A stretch of 64,000 bases of DNA from Lactococcus carnosus (GTDB taxonomy: Bacteria > Bacillota > Bacilli > Lactobacillales > Streptococcaceae): the NCBI RefSeq assembly GCF_006770265.1, contig NZ_CP017194.1:1364001-1428000 (forward strand), in the 5' to 3' direction. The notes below the pieces were generated by a model. The model saw nothing but the letters and a program-made list of their open reading frames with translations, ran no database searches and had not been told where the DNA came from. The number at the start of each line of letters is the position of its first letter. Within the stretch, counting starts at the first letter, position 1. Position numbers and translations under genes: made by a program. Shown here piece by piece: positions 29,329 to 40,311 of this stretch.

Positions 29329-31581
29329 TCACTTTACTGTCCTAATATGCCAAGATTTACCTTTTTTCTCAAACTTTATAGCCCCTTGCAAATCTGTTCG
29401 ATAAATCTGCACCTTATATTTTTCAAATACGTCTAGTGTTTCCTGATTAGGATGCTGATAGCGATTGTTCTTGCCACAAGATATCAGGCCAATCTTTGGT
29501 CGCATCATTTTTATAAAGGCATCTGACGAGGAAGTCTTAGACCCATGATGTCCAACTTTTAAGACATCAATCTTGAGTGTCGGATAGTTAGCAAGTAAGG
29601 CTGCTTCACCCTCTGCCTCTAAATCGCCAGTAAATAAAAAGGCAGTTTGAAAAAATGTACCATATAGGACAATAGAATCATTGTTTTTACCATCTCCTTG
29701 CGTCAATGGGTAAATCACCTCCAAATAACTGTCAAATAGTTTAAGTCGATCGCCAACCTGCGCAACTTGTATGTCAGATTTCGTTTGCGATAGTCTCGCG
29801 ACAAATTTCGGATTTGTCATACTGCCTTCACTGACCATGATTTTTTTGACCTTAATTTCTGAAAGCAGGGCCATCAAATCGCCTACATGATCGGCATCCG
29901 TGTGGGTGATGACTAAGCTATCAAGTTGACTAATTCCCCTGCTTTTTAAATAAGGGATTAAAGTAGACGCTGCATTCGCAGTTGTCTGCCTCTCCTGCCA
30001 TTTTTGCCGCTTGATAAAATCGACTTTCCCACCCGTATCGATGAGTACCGTCTGCTGATTCAAGCGGTCTTGAAGTAAGATACTATCGCCCTGACCAATA
30101 TCAACTATCGTAATCGATTCAGTTAATGGGAATTTAGTAGCAGTAGACATCAAAAACAGACTGACGATCAATAGATAGCGTATTTTTCTATGTCGCCAGC
30201 TATCTATTAAGATACCCGTCATGATCAACATGCCCAGAAAGATAACCGGTGATGGCTGACCTAATATGAGAGGACGTGGTATCAAATTCTCTAGCCAACG
30301 CAGCATCATTTCCATATAAACAAATAAGTAATTTAACTCTTTTATGACGATGCCTGTGATAAGCGCTAGTAAAAATATCAGGAATAATCCAGGTACCAAT
30401 ACCGCAGCAAAGAGACCCCCCAAGACACCTGTTAATAAAATAGAAAACGGCTGAAAACTATAAAAGGATAGTAGTAATATAGGTAGTATCACACCTGTTA
30501 AGGCTAGCGGAGTGCTTATCTTACGCTGACATGAAGGCAGTGACGCAAAACTACCACCAAGCATGGAGATGACAAATGCAAAGAAAACAGTTAATGCCCC
30601 ACCTGTTGTTAGTAAGAATTTAGGCATCATCACAAATAAAATTAATAAGGTCAGACTAAAATTATCAACTGACTTTACACCAAGATTAATTAATATTTTT
30701 TGTAACAGTGCCCTGACAACAGAAACAGAGAAACCGCTTAGTCCTGCACAAACAAATGAGAAAGGGAGTTGCATACGTGTCACCCAATCTCGTCTGATGC
30801 CAAGACGCAATAAATTTTTTCTAAACAGATGTATAAAAAAAGACACTTGCATACCGGATAATGAAAACAGGTGCATGATACCCAAATTTGAGTAGCTAGC
30901 CCTCATCTCATCAAATGACGCACCTAGATGACCAAACAGAAGGCCGGTCATATAAGAAGCCATAGGGTCTGGAAACATAGTCTGGCAAAAAAGTGTTGCC
31001 TTACGTCGTACCCTCCCAATATCCCACTTACCAGTTTCCCTTATTTGACTAATGCTATCAATCGTGACAACACGATAGATATTTTGCGTTTTAAGATAAT
31101 TTTGATAGTTAAAGCCATTAAAATTTCGATTTGTTTCGGCTTTCTCAACACTGGCAGAAATCGTTAGCCGAATCGACTTATCTAATTTAGTGAAATACTG
31201 CTGTTCTTGCTCTGTTTTCGCTTGATAGTAGACTTTATAGGTTTGACCACGAGACCTACCCCGAAAGGAAATCAGGTCACCCTTAACTTGTATCGTATCC
31301 AGACGAGGTGTCATCTCAGTCACCGGTAAATCACGCGCAAAGTCAGCTACCTCTTTCAGCCGAATTGTAAGACAGATACTCACAAATGCCAGTAAAATCA
31401 AACACAATCTAAGACATGCTGGTCCACCGTTATGCCAAATAAAACATAAACTAGATAGCAGCAGATAGGCGAACAAAAGATAGGAAAATCGAAAAACAGT
31501 TAGATAGCAGATCACGCAAAAATAAGCAAGGAAAACCGCTGGTATATCAATCCACTGCCACACTCCCTTTAAGCTTTTCAA
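29329..31581 (-). CDS. comEC: DNA internalisation channel protein ComEC/Rec2
   Basis: About 750 residues. N-terminal membrane helices and a DUF4131-type domain (about 30-170), the Competence transmembrane domain (about 205-460, YMTGLLFGHLGASFDEMRASYSNLGIMHLFSLSGMQVSF), and a C-terminal metallo-beta-lactamase domain (DIGQGDSILLQ, THTDADHVGDL, VGHHGSKTSS). Start taken as TTG at 31581, with GGGGAG 7 nt upstream; an in-frame ATG at 31608 is the alternative. It overlaps comEA. Intact, so DNA uptake could be functional. Confidence 0.94.
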   Translation of the reverse strand: MKSLKGVWQWIDIPAVFLAYFCVICYLTVFRFSYLLFAYLLLSSLCFIWHNGGPACLRLCLILLAFVSICLTIRLKEVADFARDLPVTEMTPRLDTIQVKGDLISFRGRSRGQTYKVYYQAKTEQEQQYFTKLDKSIRLTISASVEKAETNRNFNGFNYQNYLKTQNIYRVVTIDSISQIRETGKWDIGRVRRKATLFCQTMFPDPMASYMTGLLFGHLGASFDEMRASYSNLGIMHLFSLSGMQVSFFIHLFRKNLLRLGIRRDWVTRMQLPFSFVCAGLSGFSVSVVRALLQKILINLGVKSVDNFSLTLLILFVMMPKFLLTTGGALTVFFAFVISMLGGSFASLPSCQRKISTPLALTGVILPILLLSFYSFQPFSILLTGVLGGLFAAVLVPGLFLIFLLALITGIVIKELNYLFVYMEMMLRWLENLIPRPLILGQPSPVIFLGMLIMTGILIDSWRHRKIRYLLIVSLFLMSTATKFPLTESITIVDIGQGDSILLQDRLNQQTVLIDTGGKVDFIKRQKWQERQTTANAASTLIPYLKSRGISQLDSLVITHTDADHVGDLMALLSEIKVKKIMVSEGSMTNPKFVARLSQTKSDIQVAQVGDRLKLFDSYLEVIYPLTQGDGKNNDSIVLYGTFFQTAFLFTGDLEAEGEAALLANYPTLKIDVLKVGHHGSKTSSSDAFIKMMRPKIGLISCGKNNRYQHPNQETLDVFEKYKVQIYRTDLQGAIKFEKKGKSWHIRTVK

Positions 31582-32242
31582 GCGACTTCTCCCCAAATCC
31601 AGATACATTCCCTAAATCCTCAGGCTGATTAAACTTGCCATTTTGTTCTCTGTAGTTGATGATATCTTGTGCCTTTTTCATCCCAACACCACTTAACTTT
31701 TGAAGCTGAGCTAAATCTGCCGTATTAATATTGATTTTGTCTGTCGCCTGCGCTGCTGCGCTATCCACATCATCATGTGCTTTAGTCCCGACTATTTCAA
31801 CTGGTCTATCTTCGCCAATACTTGCCACATAGACAACCATCTCATCCGTCAGTTTCTGTGCTAGATTAATCGACTTGGTATCTGCCTGATCTGTTACGCC
31901 TCCAGCCAATAATAAGAGGTCGTTAACCCGGCTATCCTGTTTTAAGGTATAAACTGCTGGCTTTTTTACAGCACCTTTTAAATCAACTGTAATCCTATCC
32001 TTACGTTCAGTTTCTTTATCAGTCGGTTTTTTGTCATTACCTGCCATTTTTTTAACACCTTTTTCATGTTTTTCTCCTGTATTAAGCTGTGGCGATGATA
32101 CTAGGCCCACAGAAGATGGTGCTGTATCCTGCTTAACAAGTATGACGAGTAAGAGACCGATAACCATAATCGGGATCAGCAGGCCAACACTCAACCAGCG
32201 ATAGTGCTTTATTTTTTCAATCAATTTTTCTATCTGCATCAA
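31547..32242 (-). CDS. comEA: Competence protein ComEA (DNA receptor)
   Basis: 231 residues. A transmembrane anchor (about 17-34), a Lys-rich linker, an SLBB domain (about 85-145, VDLKGAVKKPAVYTL) and a C-terminal helix-hairpin-helix domain (about 168-228, ININTADLAQLQKLSGVGMKKAQDII). It binds double-stranded DNA at the cell surface and hands it to ComEC. I did not find a clear ComX-type cin box on its strand. Confidence 0.95.
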   Translation of the reverse strand: MMQIEKLIEKIKHYRWLSVGLLIPIMVIGLLLVILVKQDTAPSSVGLVSSPQLNTGEKHEKGVKKMAGNDKKPTDKETERKDRITVDLKGAVKKPAVYTLKQDSRVNDLLLLAGGVTDQADTKSINLAQKLTDEMVVYVASIGEDRPVEIVGTKAHDDVDSAAAQATDKININTADLAQLQKLSGVGMKKAQDIINYREQNGKFNQPEDLGNVSGFGEKSLEKLKGSVAVD

Positions 32243-32264
32243 TTCACCTCTTATTTTTATATAC

Positions 32265-32293
32265 GAAAAAAATCCTTACATGCCGTAAGGATT
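32265..32293 (-). terminator. Terminator after the ABC-2 permease gene
   Basis: AATCCTTAC-GGCAT-GTAAGGATT followed by TTTTT on the minus strand, separating the exporter operon from comEA. Confidence 0.88.
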
Positions 32294-32298
32294 CTCAC

Positions 32299-33519
32299 TT
32301 ATTTTTTTAGATTATGGATAAATTGCTTAAAGACTTTTTCATCTGAATAGCTTAAAACATTTCTGGCATAGATTTTTTCGCCAAACTTAGCAACTAAGAC
32401 TAGGGCAACTAATTGAAGGACTAAAGCAATGATTGCCTCAGTAGTGCTTGCATATTCGATAGCCAACCGACTTGGCATCAAACTTGGTGAAATAAACGGT
32501 ACCATAGCAAGCACCTTCAAAACGATGTTACTTGGCATGCTTGCTGACATGAAACTTGCCACATAACCAATCATTGATAAGTAAACAATGGGTTGCACAA
32601 CTTGTTGAACTTGACTTTGATCATTGACAATACTGGCAATGATTGCAGTGAGTACAAGATATGAGATAATGCCTAGCAAGAATATTAAGACGGTAATGAT
32701 TAGGAAGCTTATATCTACACCACTAAATAACTTCAAGCCATTTTCAACTACCTTGTTGCCCTTTAATACAATGGAAGCAACACCTGCCAACACCATGTAG
32801 ATTAAGAGATGCGTCACAACTAAGAGACTGACGCCGATAATTTTACCATAATACTGTATCTTAGCACTTGTTGCAGCAAGTAAAATTTCCATGATACGAC
32901 TTGATTTTTCGTTGGCAACTTCTTGCGCCATCATACTGGTATAGATTGATAATAGAACAAATATTGCCACACCAGTCCCTAGGGAGATAAAGTAATTGGC
33001 CATATTTTTATTATCGCCACCATTTGTTTCCCCTTTGTTACTCTGTGTTTTCATCGTTAACTTAGCAGGAGTTTGCAAGGCGATAAGGTCTTCTGCCTTC
33101 AAATTCAGTTTACTTGCTTTTTCTGTCATCTCAATCTGAGTCAGGGCATTTCTGACCTTGTTTTCATCAAATTTTGCTGCCCCATCTGATGAACTAATCA
33201 ACTCATATTGACCATCTGATGCCACTAAATAACCGTCTATTTTGTCATCCTTCAGTTTTTTCTTGGCACTGTCTACAGTGGTCACTTCTGATAAGCTAAC
33301 ATCTAATAACTTTTCAGATTTAATGGTTTTTACTAAGGCTGAATTATCCACAATAGCCAGACGTGTTGGCTTGTTGCTTTCACCTTTAGACATCATAAAC
33401 CCAATCAAGAAACCGATAATCGGCAACAATAGCGGTGAGAGTACAATCAACCAAAATCCTGGTGTTTTAATTTTTGTGCGATAGACTTGTCCTGCGACTA
33501 ATTTAACTTGTTTAAACAT
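32299..33519 (-). CDS. ABC-2 type exporter permease (NatB-like)
   Basis: 406 residues. One N-terminal helix (about 20-42), a large extracellular domain (about 45-180) and five to six C-terminal helices (about 180-390), including MMAQEVANEKSSRIMEILLAATSA, the signature of the NatB/ABC2_membrane_3 group. Exports an unknown substrate; NatAB relatives pump sodium ions. The start overlaps the ATPase stop by 8 nt. Confidence 0.9.
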   Translation of the reverse strand: MFKQVKLVAGQVYRTKIKTPGFWLIVLSPLLLPIIGFLIGFMMSKGESNKPTRLAIVDNSALVKTIKSEKLLDVSLSEVTTVDSAKKKLKDDKIDGYLVASDGQYELISSSDGAAKFDENKVRNALTQIEMTEKASKLNLKAEDLIALQTPAKLTMKTQSNKGETNGGDNKNMANYFISLGTGVAIFVLLSIYTSMMAQEVANEKSSRIMEILLAATSAKIQYYGKIIGVSLLVVTHLLIYMVLAGVASIVLKGNKVVENGLKLFSGVDISFLIITVLIFLLGIISYLVLTAIIASIVNDQSQVQQVVQPIVYLSMIGYVASFMSASMPSNIVLKVLAMVPFISPSLMPSRLAIEYASTTEAIIALVLQLVALVLVAKFGEKIYARNVLSYSDEKVFKQFIHNLKK

Positions 33520-34405
33520 GCTCAGCTACCTCCTTACGAAATATCTCATCTAGTGTTGGTGGGGCTTGCACAAAAGCTTGTACATAGCCAGTTTCACTCA
33601 CTTTTTTGAAAATATCATGACCAACAGCTTCATCTGCAATATGAATGAGACGACCTGCGCCTTGTTTTTCAATCGTTTTAACACCTGCAATTGCTGAAAG
33701 TGCTGTATCCGCTAACTCACTCTCCACATAGACTTTCGTTCGACCAAAACTATTTCGAATCCCGTAAATATCACCTTGTAAGACAACTTTACCTTTTTTA
33801 AGCATAGTCAGATTATCGCTTAATAATTCAACACCACTCATGTTATGACTAGAGAAAATAATCGCAGCTCCATTGTCCTTGAGTGTCTTAATTTCATTCA
33901 TTAAGAGACTTGTATTAACAGGATCTAATCCTGTAAATGGTTCATCTAAAATTAAGAAATTAGGGCGATGGATTAAGGTCGCGATAAATTGTACTTTCTG
34001 CGCGTTCCCTTTAGAAAGTGTCTGCACTTTATCAGTGATTTTACCAACTACCTCTAATTTGTCCATCCAAGTTACCAGTTCTTTTCTCGCTTCATCACGT
34101 TTCATACCATGTAGTTCAGCAAAGTAAAGAATTTGTTCTTCGACAGTCATTTTTTGATAAAGACCCCGTTCTTCTGGTAAAAAACCAATGCCTTGCTTAA
34201 CATCTTGGGTAATCGGCTTACCATTCCAACTAATTAGACCACTATCAGATTTAATAAAATCTAAGATCATCCGAAAAGTCGTTGTTTTGCCTGCACCATT
34301 TTGCCCAATCAATCCCATGATTGAGCCATCCTCAACAGTCATGTCTAGGTTGTCCACAGCAATTTTGTCACCAAATTGTTTGGTGATATTTTCTATTCTT
34401 AACAT
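33512..34405 (-). CDS. ABC transporter ATP-binding protein (NatA-like)
   Basis: 297 residues. Walker A GQNGAGKTT near 34, Q loop, signature LSKGNAQKVQ near 134, Walker B FLILDEPFTGLDP near 150, H loop FSSHNM near 186, and a C-terminal DUF4162-type extension. Powers the downstream permease. The small regulator and membrane protein genes lie upstream on the same strand. Confidence 0.94.
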   Translation of the reverse strand: MLRIENITKQFGDKIAVDNLDMTVEDGSIMGLIGQNGAGKTTTFRMILDFIKSDSGLISWNGKPITQDVKQGIGFLPEERGLYQKMTVEEQILYFAELHGMKRDEARKELVTWMDKLEVVGKITDKVQTLSKGNAQKVQFIATLIHRPNFLILDEPFTGLDPVNTSLLMNEIKTLKDNGAAIIFSSHNMSGVELLSDNLTMLKKGKVVLQGDIYGIRNSFGRTKVYVESELADTALSAIAGVKTIEKQGAGRLIHIADEAVGHDIFKKVSETGYVQAFVQAPPTLDEIFRKEVAEHV

Positions 34406-34490
34406 ATTCGTCTCCTTAGCTTATCTATATCGTTATTATATCAAATTCCAGTCTGAAATACCCGTGTTATTTTTAATCTTTTTGAAAAAA

Positions 34491-34925
34491 CTATTTCCTT
34501 AACCTGAAAAAATAATAAATCAAGATTAAATAGAGTAGAATGGTTAGCTGCTTGGTGTCTAATATGATTGCCCCGCTAATGACGGTATAAAGTAACGCAG
34601 CAGTGAGTAAACCCATCATCAATCGACCTACATGCGACCAAACCTCTTGCTCGACTATTTTTCTACGCTCATCAGTTAGTCTTAGTCTTGCAGCTCGCAA
34701 CTTTTTAGGATTATTGAAAACAACCATTAGCCAAATACCATAAACCACCATCGGAAGTAGACCACCAATAGCACCGCCCCATATTTCGTCTGATGGACCA
34801 AGTATCTTAAAACCAATCAATATAAAGCTCAGGATGAGTAGCACAGTTATCGGAAACCAAAATAATTGATACTTCTTATAGTCTTCATCTGTTTTGATCT
34901 GATGCTTAAATATATAATGAAACAT
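34491..34925 (-). CDS. Membrane protein of unknown function, coupled to an XRE regulator
   Basis: 144 residues with about four hydrophobic helices (24-43, 49-69, 100-118, 122-140) and a charged cytosolic loop (NPKKLRAARLRLTDERRKIVEQE). I do not recognise a family with certainty. The start codon overlaps the regulator stop by 1 nt, a common pairing of a small Cro-like repressor and a membrane protein that may modulate it. Confidence 0.7.
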   Translation of the reverse strand: MFHYIFKHQIKTDEDYKKYQLFWFPITVLLILSFILIGFKILGPSDEIWGGAIGGLLPMVVYGIWLMVVFNNPKKLRAARLRLTDERRKIVEQEVWSHVGRLMMGLLTAALLYTVISGAIILDTKQLTILLYLILIYYFFRLRK

Positions 34926-35140
34926 TACACCTTCTCCTCCTTATCAGATTTGCTATCAAAGAATATATCTTCTATCGTCGTATTAAAATACTGAGCTAAT
35001 TTATAAGCCAGATTCAAGGATGCCGTATATTTTTCTTTTTCTAGCGAAATAATCGTTTGTCTAGTTACTTCCATTGCTTCAGCCAGAGCTTCTTGGGATA
35101 TCCCATGTTCAGTTCTATACGCTCTAATTTTGTTACTCAT
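34925..35140 (-). CDS. Small XRE/Cro-type transcriptional regulator
   Basis: 71 residues. The helix-turn-helix occupies about 4-60 (IRAYRTEHGISQEALAEAM, VTRQTIISLEKEKY). This YozG-like group is often autoregulated. GGAGG lies 3-4 nt before the ATG, and a 19-bp inverted repeat lies directly upstream. Probably heads the regulator-membrane protein-exporter unit. Confidence 0.9.
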   Translation of the reverse strand: MSNKIRAYRTEHGISQEALAEAMEVTRQTIISLEKEKYTASLNLAYKLAQYFNTTIEDIFFDSKSDKEEKV

Positions 35141-35149
35141 ATACCTCCA

Positions 35150-35197
35150 GTATAGTAAGCTATACGTAAACTTAACTATACGTATAGCTTACTATAC
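35150..35197. promoter_or_regulatory. 19-bp perfect inverted repeat, putative autoregulatory operator
   Basis: GTATAGTAAGCTATACGTA (35150-35168) and its exact complement (35179-35197) with a 10-nt spacer, ending 10 nt before the regulator ATG. Each arm contains the smaller palindrome TATAGTAAGCTATA-like core. A TTGACA on the minus strand (35214-35209) lies just outside, so the repeat covers the -10 region. Confidence 0.8.
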
Positions 35198-35245
35198 ATT
35201 TTTAAACTTGTCAACTCCTATTATTATCCTATCTGATCAAAACAT

Positions 35246-35285
35246 AAAAAAAAGTTAGACAAGACGCAAGCGTCATCATCTAACC
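35246..35285 (-). terminator. Terminator after dnaK
   Basis: Minus-strand hairpin with outer GTTAGA/TCTAAC and inner GACGC/GCGTC pairings, followed by an eight-T run. It ends the hrcA-grpE-dnaK operon; dnaJ is not next to it. Confidence 0.88.
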
Positions 35286-35319
35286 TTTTATAGTCTATCA
35301 GCTTAAGCTGTTAGCTTCC

Positions 35320-37164
<1,845 letters not shown>

Positions 37165-37241
37165 TTATTTTAGTTATCATAGTTTTATGACATTTCGGTC
37201 AAGCTATTTTGTATTACATTTGATTTGCTGATTAAATCGGC

Positions 37242-37775
37242 TTATTGATAGATGGCAACCATGGCTGGGCGAAGATTACGCTCATGCAATTGGTAGCCTT
37301 TTTGTAAGACTTGCGCGATTGTATCCGCAGGATGCGTATCATCAGCTGGGACAGTTTGGACTGACATATGGAAATTAGGATCAAAGTCACCATCTACAGC
37401 AACTTCTGTCACACCTTCTTCTTTAAGCGCATTTTGGAGGCTATCTAGTGTCATCTCTAAGCCTTTTTTAACATCTTCGCTCAAGCCTTCAACAGCAAGT
37501 GCACGCTCTAGATTATCCAAACTTGGTAATATTTTACGTGCCATATCTTGTGAGCGATATTTTAAGAGTGTTTGACGTTCTTCATTCGCACGACGCTGAT
37601 TATTTTGCATTTCTGCGTGTGCTTTAAGATATTTGTTTTCCATCTCATCAAGCTTCTCTTGTAAAACTGCAAGCTCGTCGATTTCAGCATCTACAATCTC
37701 TTCAAGAACTGCTTCATTTTCTACTTCTTCTGCCAATTTTTTTTCGATATCTTCTTTTTTATGTTTCTTAGTCAT
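37242..37775 (-). CDS. grpE: Nucleotide exchange factor GrpE
   Basis: 177 residues. A charged N-terminal coiled coil (about 1-95) and a beta domain (about 125-177) with [14 protein letters not shown] and [20 protein letters not shown]. Releases ADP from DnaK. The order hrcA-grpE-dnaK is standard. Confidence 0.97.
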   Translation of the reverse strand: MTKKHKKEDIEKKLAEEVENEAVLEEIVDAEIDELAVLQEKLDEMENKYLKAHAEMQNNQRRANEERQTLLKYRSQDMARKILPSLDNLERALAVEGLSEDVKKGLEMTLDSLQNALKEEGVTEVAVDGDFDPNFHMSVQTVPADDTHPADTIAQVLQKGYQLHERNLRPAMVAIYQ

Positions 37776-37808
37776 AACTTCTCCATATATTTTTACGTTT
37801 TTTATGTG

Positions 37809-38858
37809 TTACATCATTTCGTAGTGATTACCATCTAAGTAGCGATAATAATCACTCAGCTTCATGGTCAAAATCTTTGCGATTAAATCCATAGTCGATA
37901 CCACTTTTTGATAGTTAAGATCAACTGGTCCCATCAAGGCTAGTGTGCCGAGACCCCGATAAGGCACGACAAACTGCTGCGTCATCAAGGTGATATTTTT
38001 TGAAATCTGATGATTCTCAGTAAGTGTCGCATCAAATTTGACGCTTCTTATCTCATCCTCAGACACCAAATCACGAATTTCATGGATAATTGCCTCATCG
38101 TCCATTAAAATCTTATAGAGTGAGACAACATCCTCAGAATACTCTAGTAAATTTTGCCGACCTGCAGAAATCAAGTTCTCTTTAAACAGCTCTGTAAACA
38201 CGTGTTCGAAGAGTTGTAAGGCATCCGTCGTCACGATAAAATACTTTTGTGCGACCTGCGGAATTTCAGTCAGCAATGAATAATGAATATCCAAGATTTT
38301 CTTACCAACTAATCGTTCATCAGCAATAAACTTAAAGGTAGTTAGGTCCTCCATGGTCATCGACCGTGGTAGGACAAACTGCATCGTCTTAACGAGTCCT
38401 GTATCAAGTGTCATGACTGCCATGGCAGAATGACTATCCAACTGAACAATGTCAAACTTAGATAAGACTTGATTTTTCTGAGAAACATTTAAGACAAATC
38501 CTGAAAACCCTGTTAATTCAGATAGGATTTTAGCAGCTTGTTGATAGAGCGTATCTAGCTTATAATACTCACCATCAAAATTTTTCATGACCTGGTATAC
38601 ATCGTTATTATCGAGTTTACCTGGTTTTAAAAAGTTTTCAACAAAGTATTTATAGCCTGTTACACTTGGTACCCGACCAGATGACGTATGCTCTTTTTTG
38701 ATGAATCCCAAGTCTTCCAAGTACTTCATATCATTTCTGATTGTTGCACTAGAAGCCTTGATAGACGCCATCAAAGCTTTAGACCCTACAGCTTTATGCG
38801 ACTGCGTGTAGAGCGAAATAATTAAATTAAGAATTTGTTGCTGGCGTTTTGTTATCAA
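37809..38858 (-). CDS. hrcA: Heat-inducible transcription repressor HrcA, TTG start
   Basis: 349 residues. TTG at 38858 chosen: GAGGTG lies 6 nt upstream and the product MITKRQQQILNLIISLY is the family start. The in-frame ATG at 38894 lies inside the CIRCE element. A winged HTH is at about 1-75 (SSATIRNDMKYLEDLGF), followed by the GAF-like dimer domain. Binds CIRCE to repress its own operon. Confidence 0.96.
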   Translation of the reverse strand: MITKRQQQILNLIISLYTQSHKAVGSKALMASIKASSATIRNDMKYLEDLGFIKKEHTSSGRVPSVTGYKYFVENFLKPGKLDNNDVYQVMKNFDGEYYKLDTLYQQAAKILSELTGFSGFVLNVSQKNQVLSKFDIVQLDSHSAMAVMTLDTGLVKTMQFVLPRSMTMEDLTTFKFIADERLVGKKILDIHYSLLTEIPQVAQKYFIVTTDALQLFEHVFTELFKENLISAGRQNLLEYSEDVVSLYKILMDDEAIIHEIRDLVSEDEIRSVKFDATLTENHQISKNITLMTQQFVVPYRGLGTLALMGPVDLNYQKVVSTMDLIAKILTMKLSDYYRYLDGNHYEMM

Positions 38859-38874
38859 ATTGAACACCTCACTT

Positions 38875-38901
38875 TTAGCACTCGTAGTTACCAAGTGCTA
38901 A
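38875..38901. promoter_or_regulatory. CIRCE element (one mismatch) in the hrcA leader
   Basis: TTAGCACTC-N9-AAGTGCTAA; the consensus right arm is GAGTGCTAA, so one base differs. It lies between the -10 and the hrcA start, where HrcA would block transcription. Confidence 0.9.
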
Positions 38902-38912
38902 CTACATCTTTA

Positions 38913-38941
38913 ATTATATAATGCTATCACGATAATGTCAA
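38913..38941 (-). promoter_or_regulatory. SigA promoter of hrcA-grpE-dnaK
   Basis: Minus strand TTGACA (38941-38936), 17-nt spacer, TATAAT (38918-38913): a full consensus promoter between two CIRCE elements. Confidence 0.93.
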
Positions 38942-38958
38942 GAATAAAACATAAAAAA

Positions 38959-38985
38959 TTAGCACTCTGATAAACAGAGTGCTAA
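38959..38985. promoter_or_regulatory. Perfect CIRCE element, also a possible terminator
   Basis: TTAGCACTC-TGATAAACA-GAGTGCTAA, an exact match to the consensus, upstream of the hrcA -35. On the minus strand it is followed by TTTTTT, and it lies 28 nt beyond the stop of the upstream membrane protein gene, so it can also end that transcript. Confidence 0.93.
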
Positions 38986-39013
38986 TTTATGTATGAATGC
39001 TCTGGCCACTTGC

Positions 39014-39424
39014 TTAAATAAGGCCACCAGACTTGGATAAGCTGAAAACATTAAAGAAACTAACAGCCATGACAACAAAGACAAACCATTCTGAGGGCGT
39101 AGCTCCTGTTGACCAAGCATAATAGACAAAATTACAAACTAAAATAAAGATAATAACGAATAAGGCATAAATCGTAAACTTCCAAAACTTGGCGATTAAG
39201 ATGATAAAGCCGACCAGCACGACAACATATATTAGGAATTGAACATTTGACATGGCAGTACTATACTGCTCTTTAAAGGCATTAACAGCCTTAAAAAAGG
39301 TATCGTAAATGACATTAAATATTTTTAGGCTTGGTAAAATTTGATTAATCATCTGCCAAGCTGAATAAATGAGTAAGCCAATGCTTGTAAAAAAGATAAG
39401 TGATGGTGATTTTCCTGAAAACAT
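39014..39424 (-). CDS. Membrane protein of unknown function
   Basis: 136 residues with four probable helices (about 8-28, 62-80, 83-103, 113-130). No motif is recognised. A single gene between the VanY-like gene and hrcA, with its own short leader. Its 3' end abuts the perfect CIRCE hairpin. Confidence 0.65.
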   Translation of the reverse strand: MFSGKSPSLIFFTSIGLLIYSAWQMINQILPSLKIFNVIYDTFFKAVNAFKEQYSTAMSNVQFLIYVVVLVGFIILIAKFWKFTIYALFVIIFILVCNFVYYAWSTGATPSEWFVFVVMAVSFFNVFSLSKSGGLI

Positions 39425-39513
39425 GAGTCTTGTACCCCTAGCCCTTTTAACCTAAATTTAGATATGCTTATTCTACCATAATTAACAGGTTTATATAAAG
39501 TCTACTATCATAA

Positions 39514-40311
39514 TTAGCTCAATTGCTTCAAATATTGTTCTAACGTCAAATTGTGTTCGGTCATGTACTTGGCATTCTCAACGCCGACATAACGAAAATG
39601 CCAATCTTCATATCCGACACCAGTGTATGGCTTCCCTGCATCTGTAAATCGTAATACAAAGCCATAAGTTGGTGCGATTGCAGCGATTTCTTTTGCAGTC
39701 GTTGATTCATTAAGGCGATCAATGTCCGACAGGTCGATTGCAAGTCCTGTTTGATGTTCAGACATGCCCGCTGGTTGAGAATAAGTTTGCACGACTTTTT
39801 CAGCTGCCTTGTGGTCTAGTGATGGATCTGCTGCCATCTCTTGTGCAACATACTGATTATAGAGTGTCTCTTGATAGGCAACACTACGATAGCCTGAAAT
39901 AAAGTGTTCTGCTGGATTGATTGCCTGGGCTGCTGTCAAAAATGCTTCTGCCGACTGGGCAATCCTAGAATCAACTACGATATTGCCAAGTTGCGTTAAC
40001 TCCGGGTTCAATTCATCTTTTGGATTTTCTCGATTCACTAGCACCAGATTCCAGTCACTTGCCTTACTCTTGGGTAAGGTACTAGACTGCTGCTTATCTG
40101 TTTCAGACGCTACTTTTTTAGCACTTCCTGATTTTTTTGACTGTACAACGTTTGAGGAGCTAGCTGACTTAACACTATCTTTTTTGACCATCTTGAATCC
40201 GACAAAAGCAATGATACCAATCAAGCAAATCACAAGCAGACCTGGTAGAATCATGCGATCATATCTAGGTTGCTTACGTGGTCGTCTTCTAGGGTACTGA
40301 TTATTGGGCAT
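39514..40311 (-). CDS. VanY-family D,D-/L,D-carboxypeptidase
   Basis: 265 residues. Pro/Arg-rich cytosolic tail, one anchor helix (about 20-42), a Ser/Lys-rich linker, then the peptidase M15B domain with SGYRSVAYQ, SEHQTGLAIDLS and EDWHFRYVG (zinc and catalytic residues His, Asp, Glu, His). Trims peptidoglycan stem peptides outside the membrane. Similar to DacB/LdcB of streptococci, whose preference for tetra- or pentapeptides cannot be read here. The start overlaps the phosphatase gene by 11 nt. Confidence 0.9.
   Translation of the reverse strand: MPNNQYPRRRPRKQPRYDRMILPGLLVICLIGIIAFVGFKMVKKDSVKSASSSNVVQSKKSGSAKKVASETDKQQSSTLPKSKASDWNLVLVNRENPKDELNPELTQLGNIVVDSRIAQSAEAFLTAAQAINPAEHFISGYRSVAYQETLYNQYVAQEMAADPSLDHKAAEKVVQTYSQPAGMSEHQTGLAIDLSDIDRLNESTTAKEIAAIAPTYGFVLRFTDAGKPYTGVGYEDWHFRYVGVENAKYMTEHNLTLEQYLKQLS

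Noticed and set aside
32243-32275. TACGAAAA near comEA as a ComX cin box
   Set aside because: It is on the strand opposite to comEA and lies in the T/A tract of the preceding terminator.
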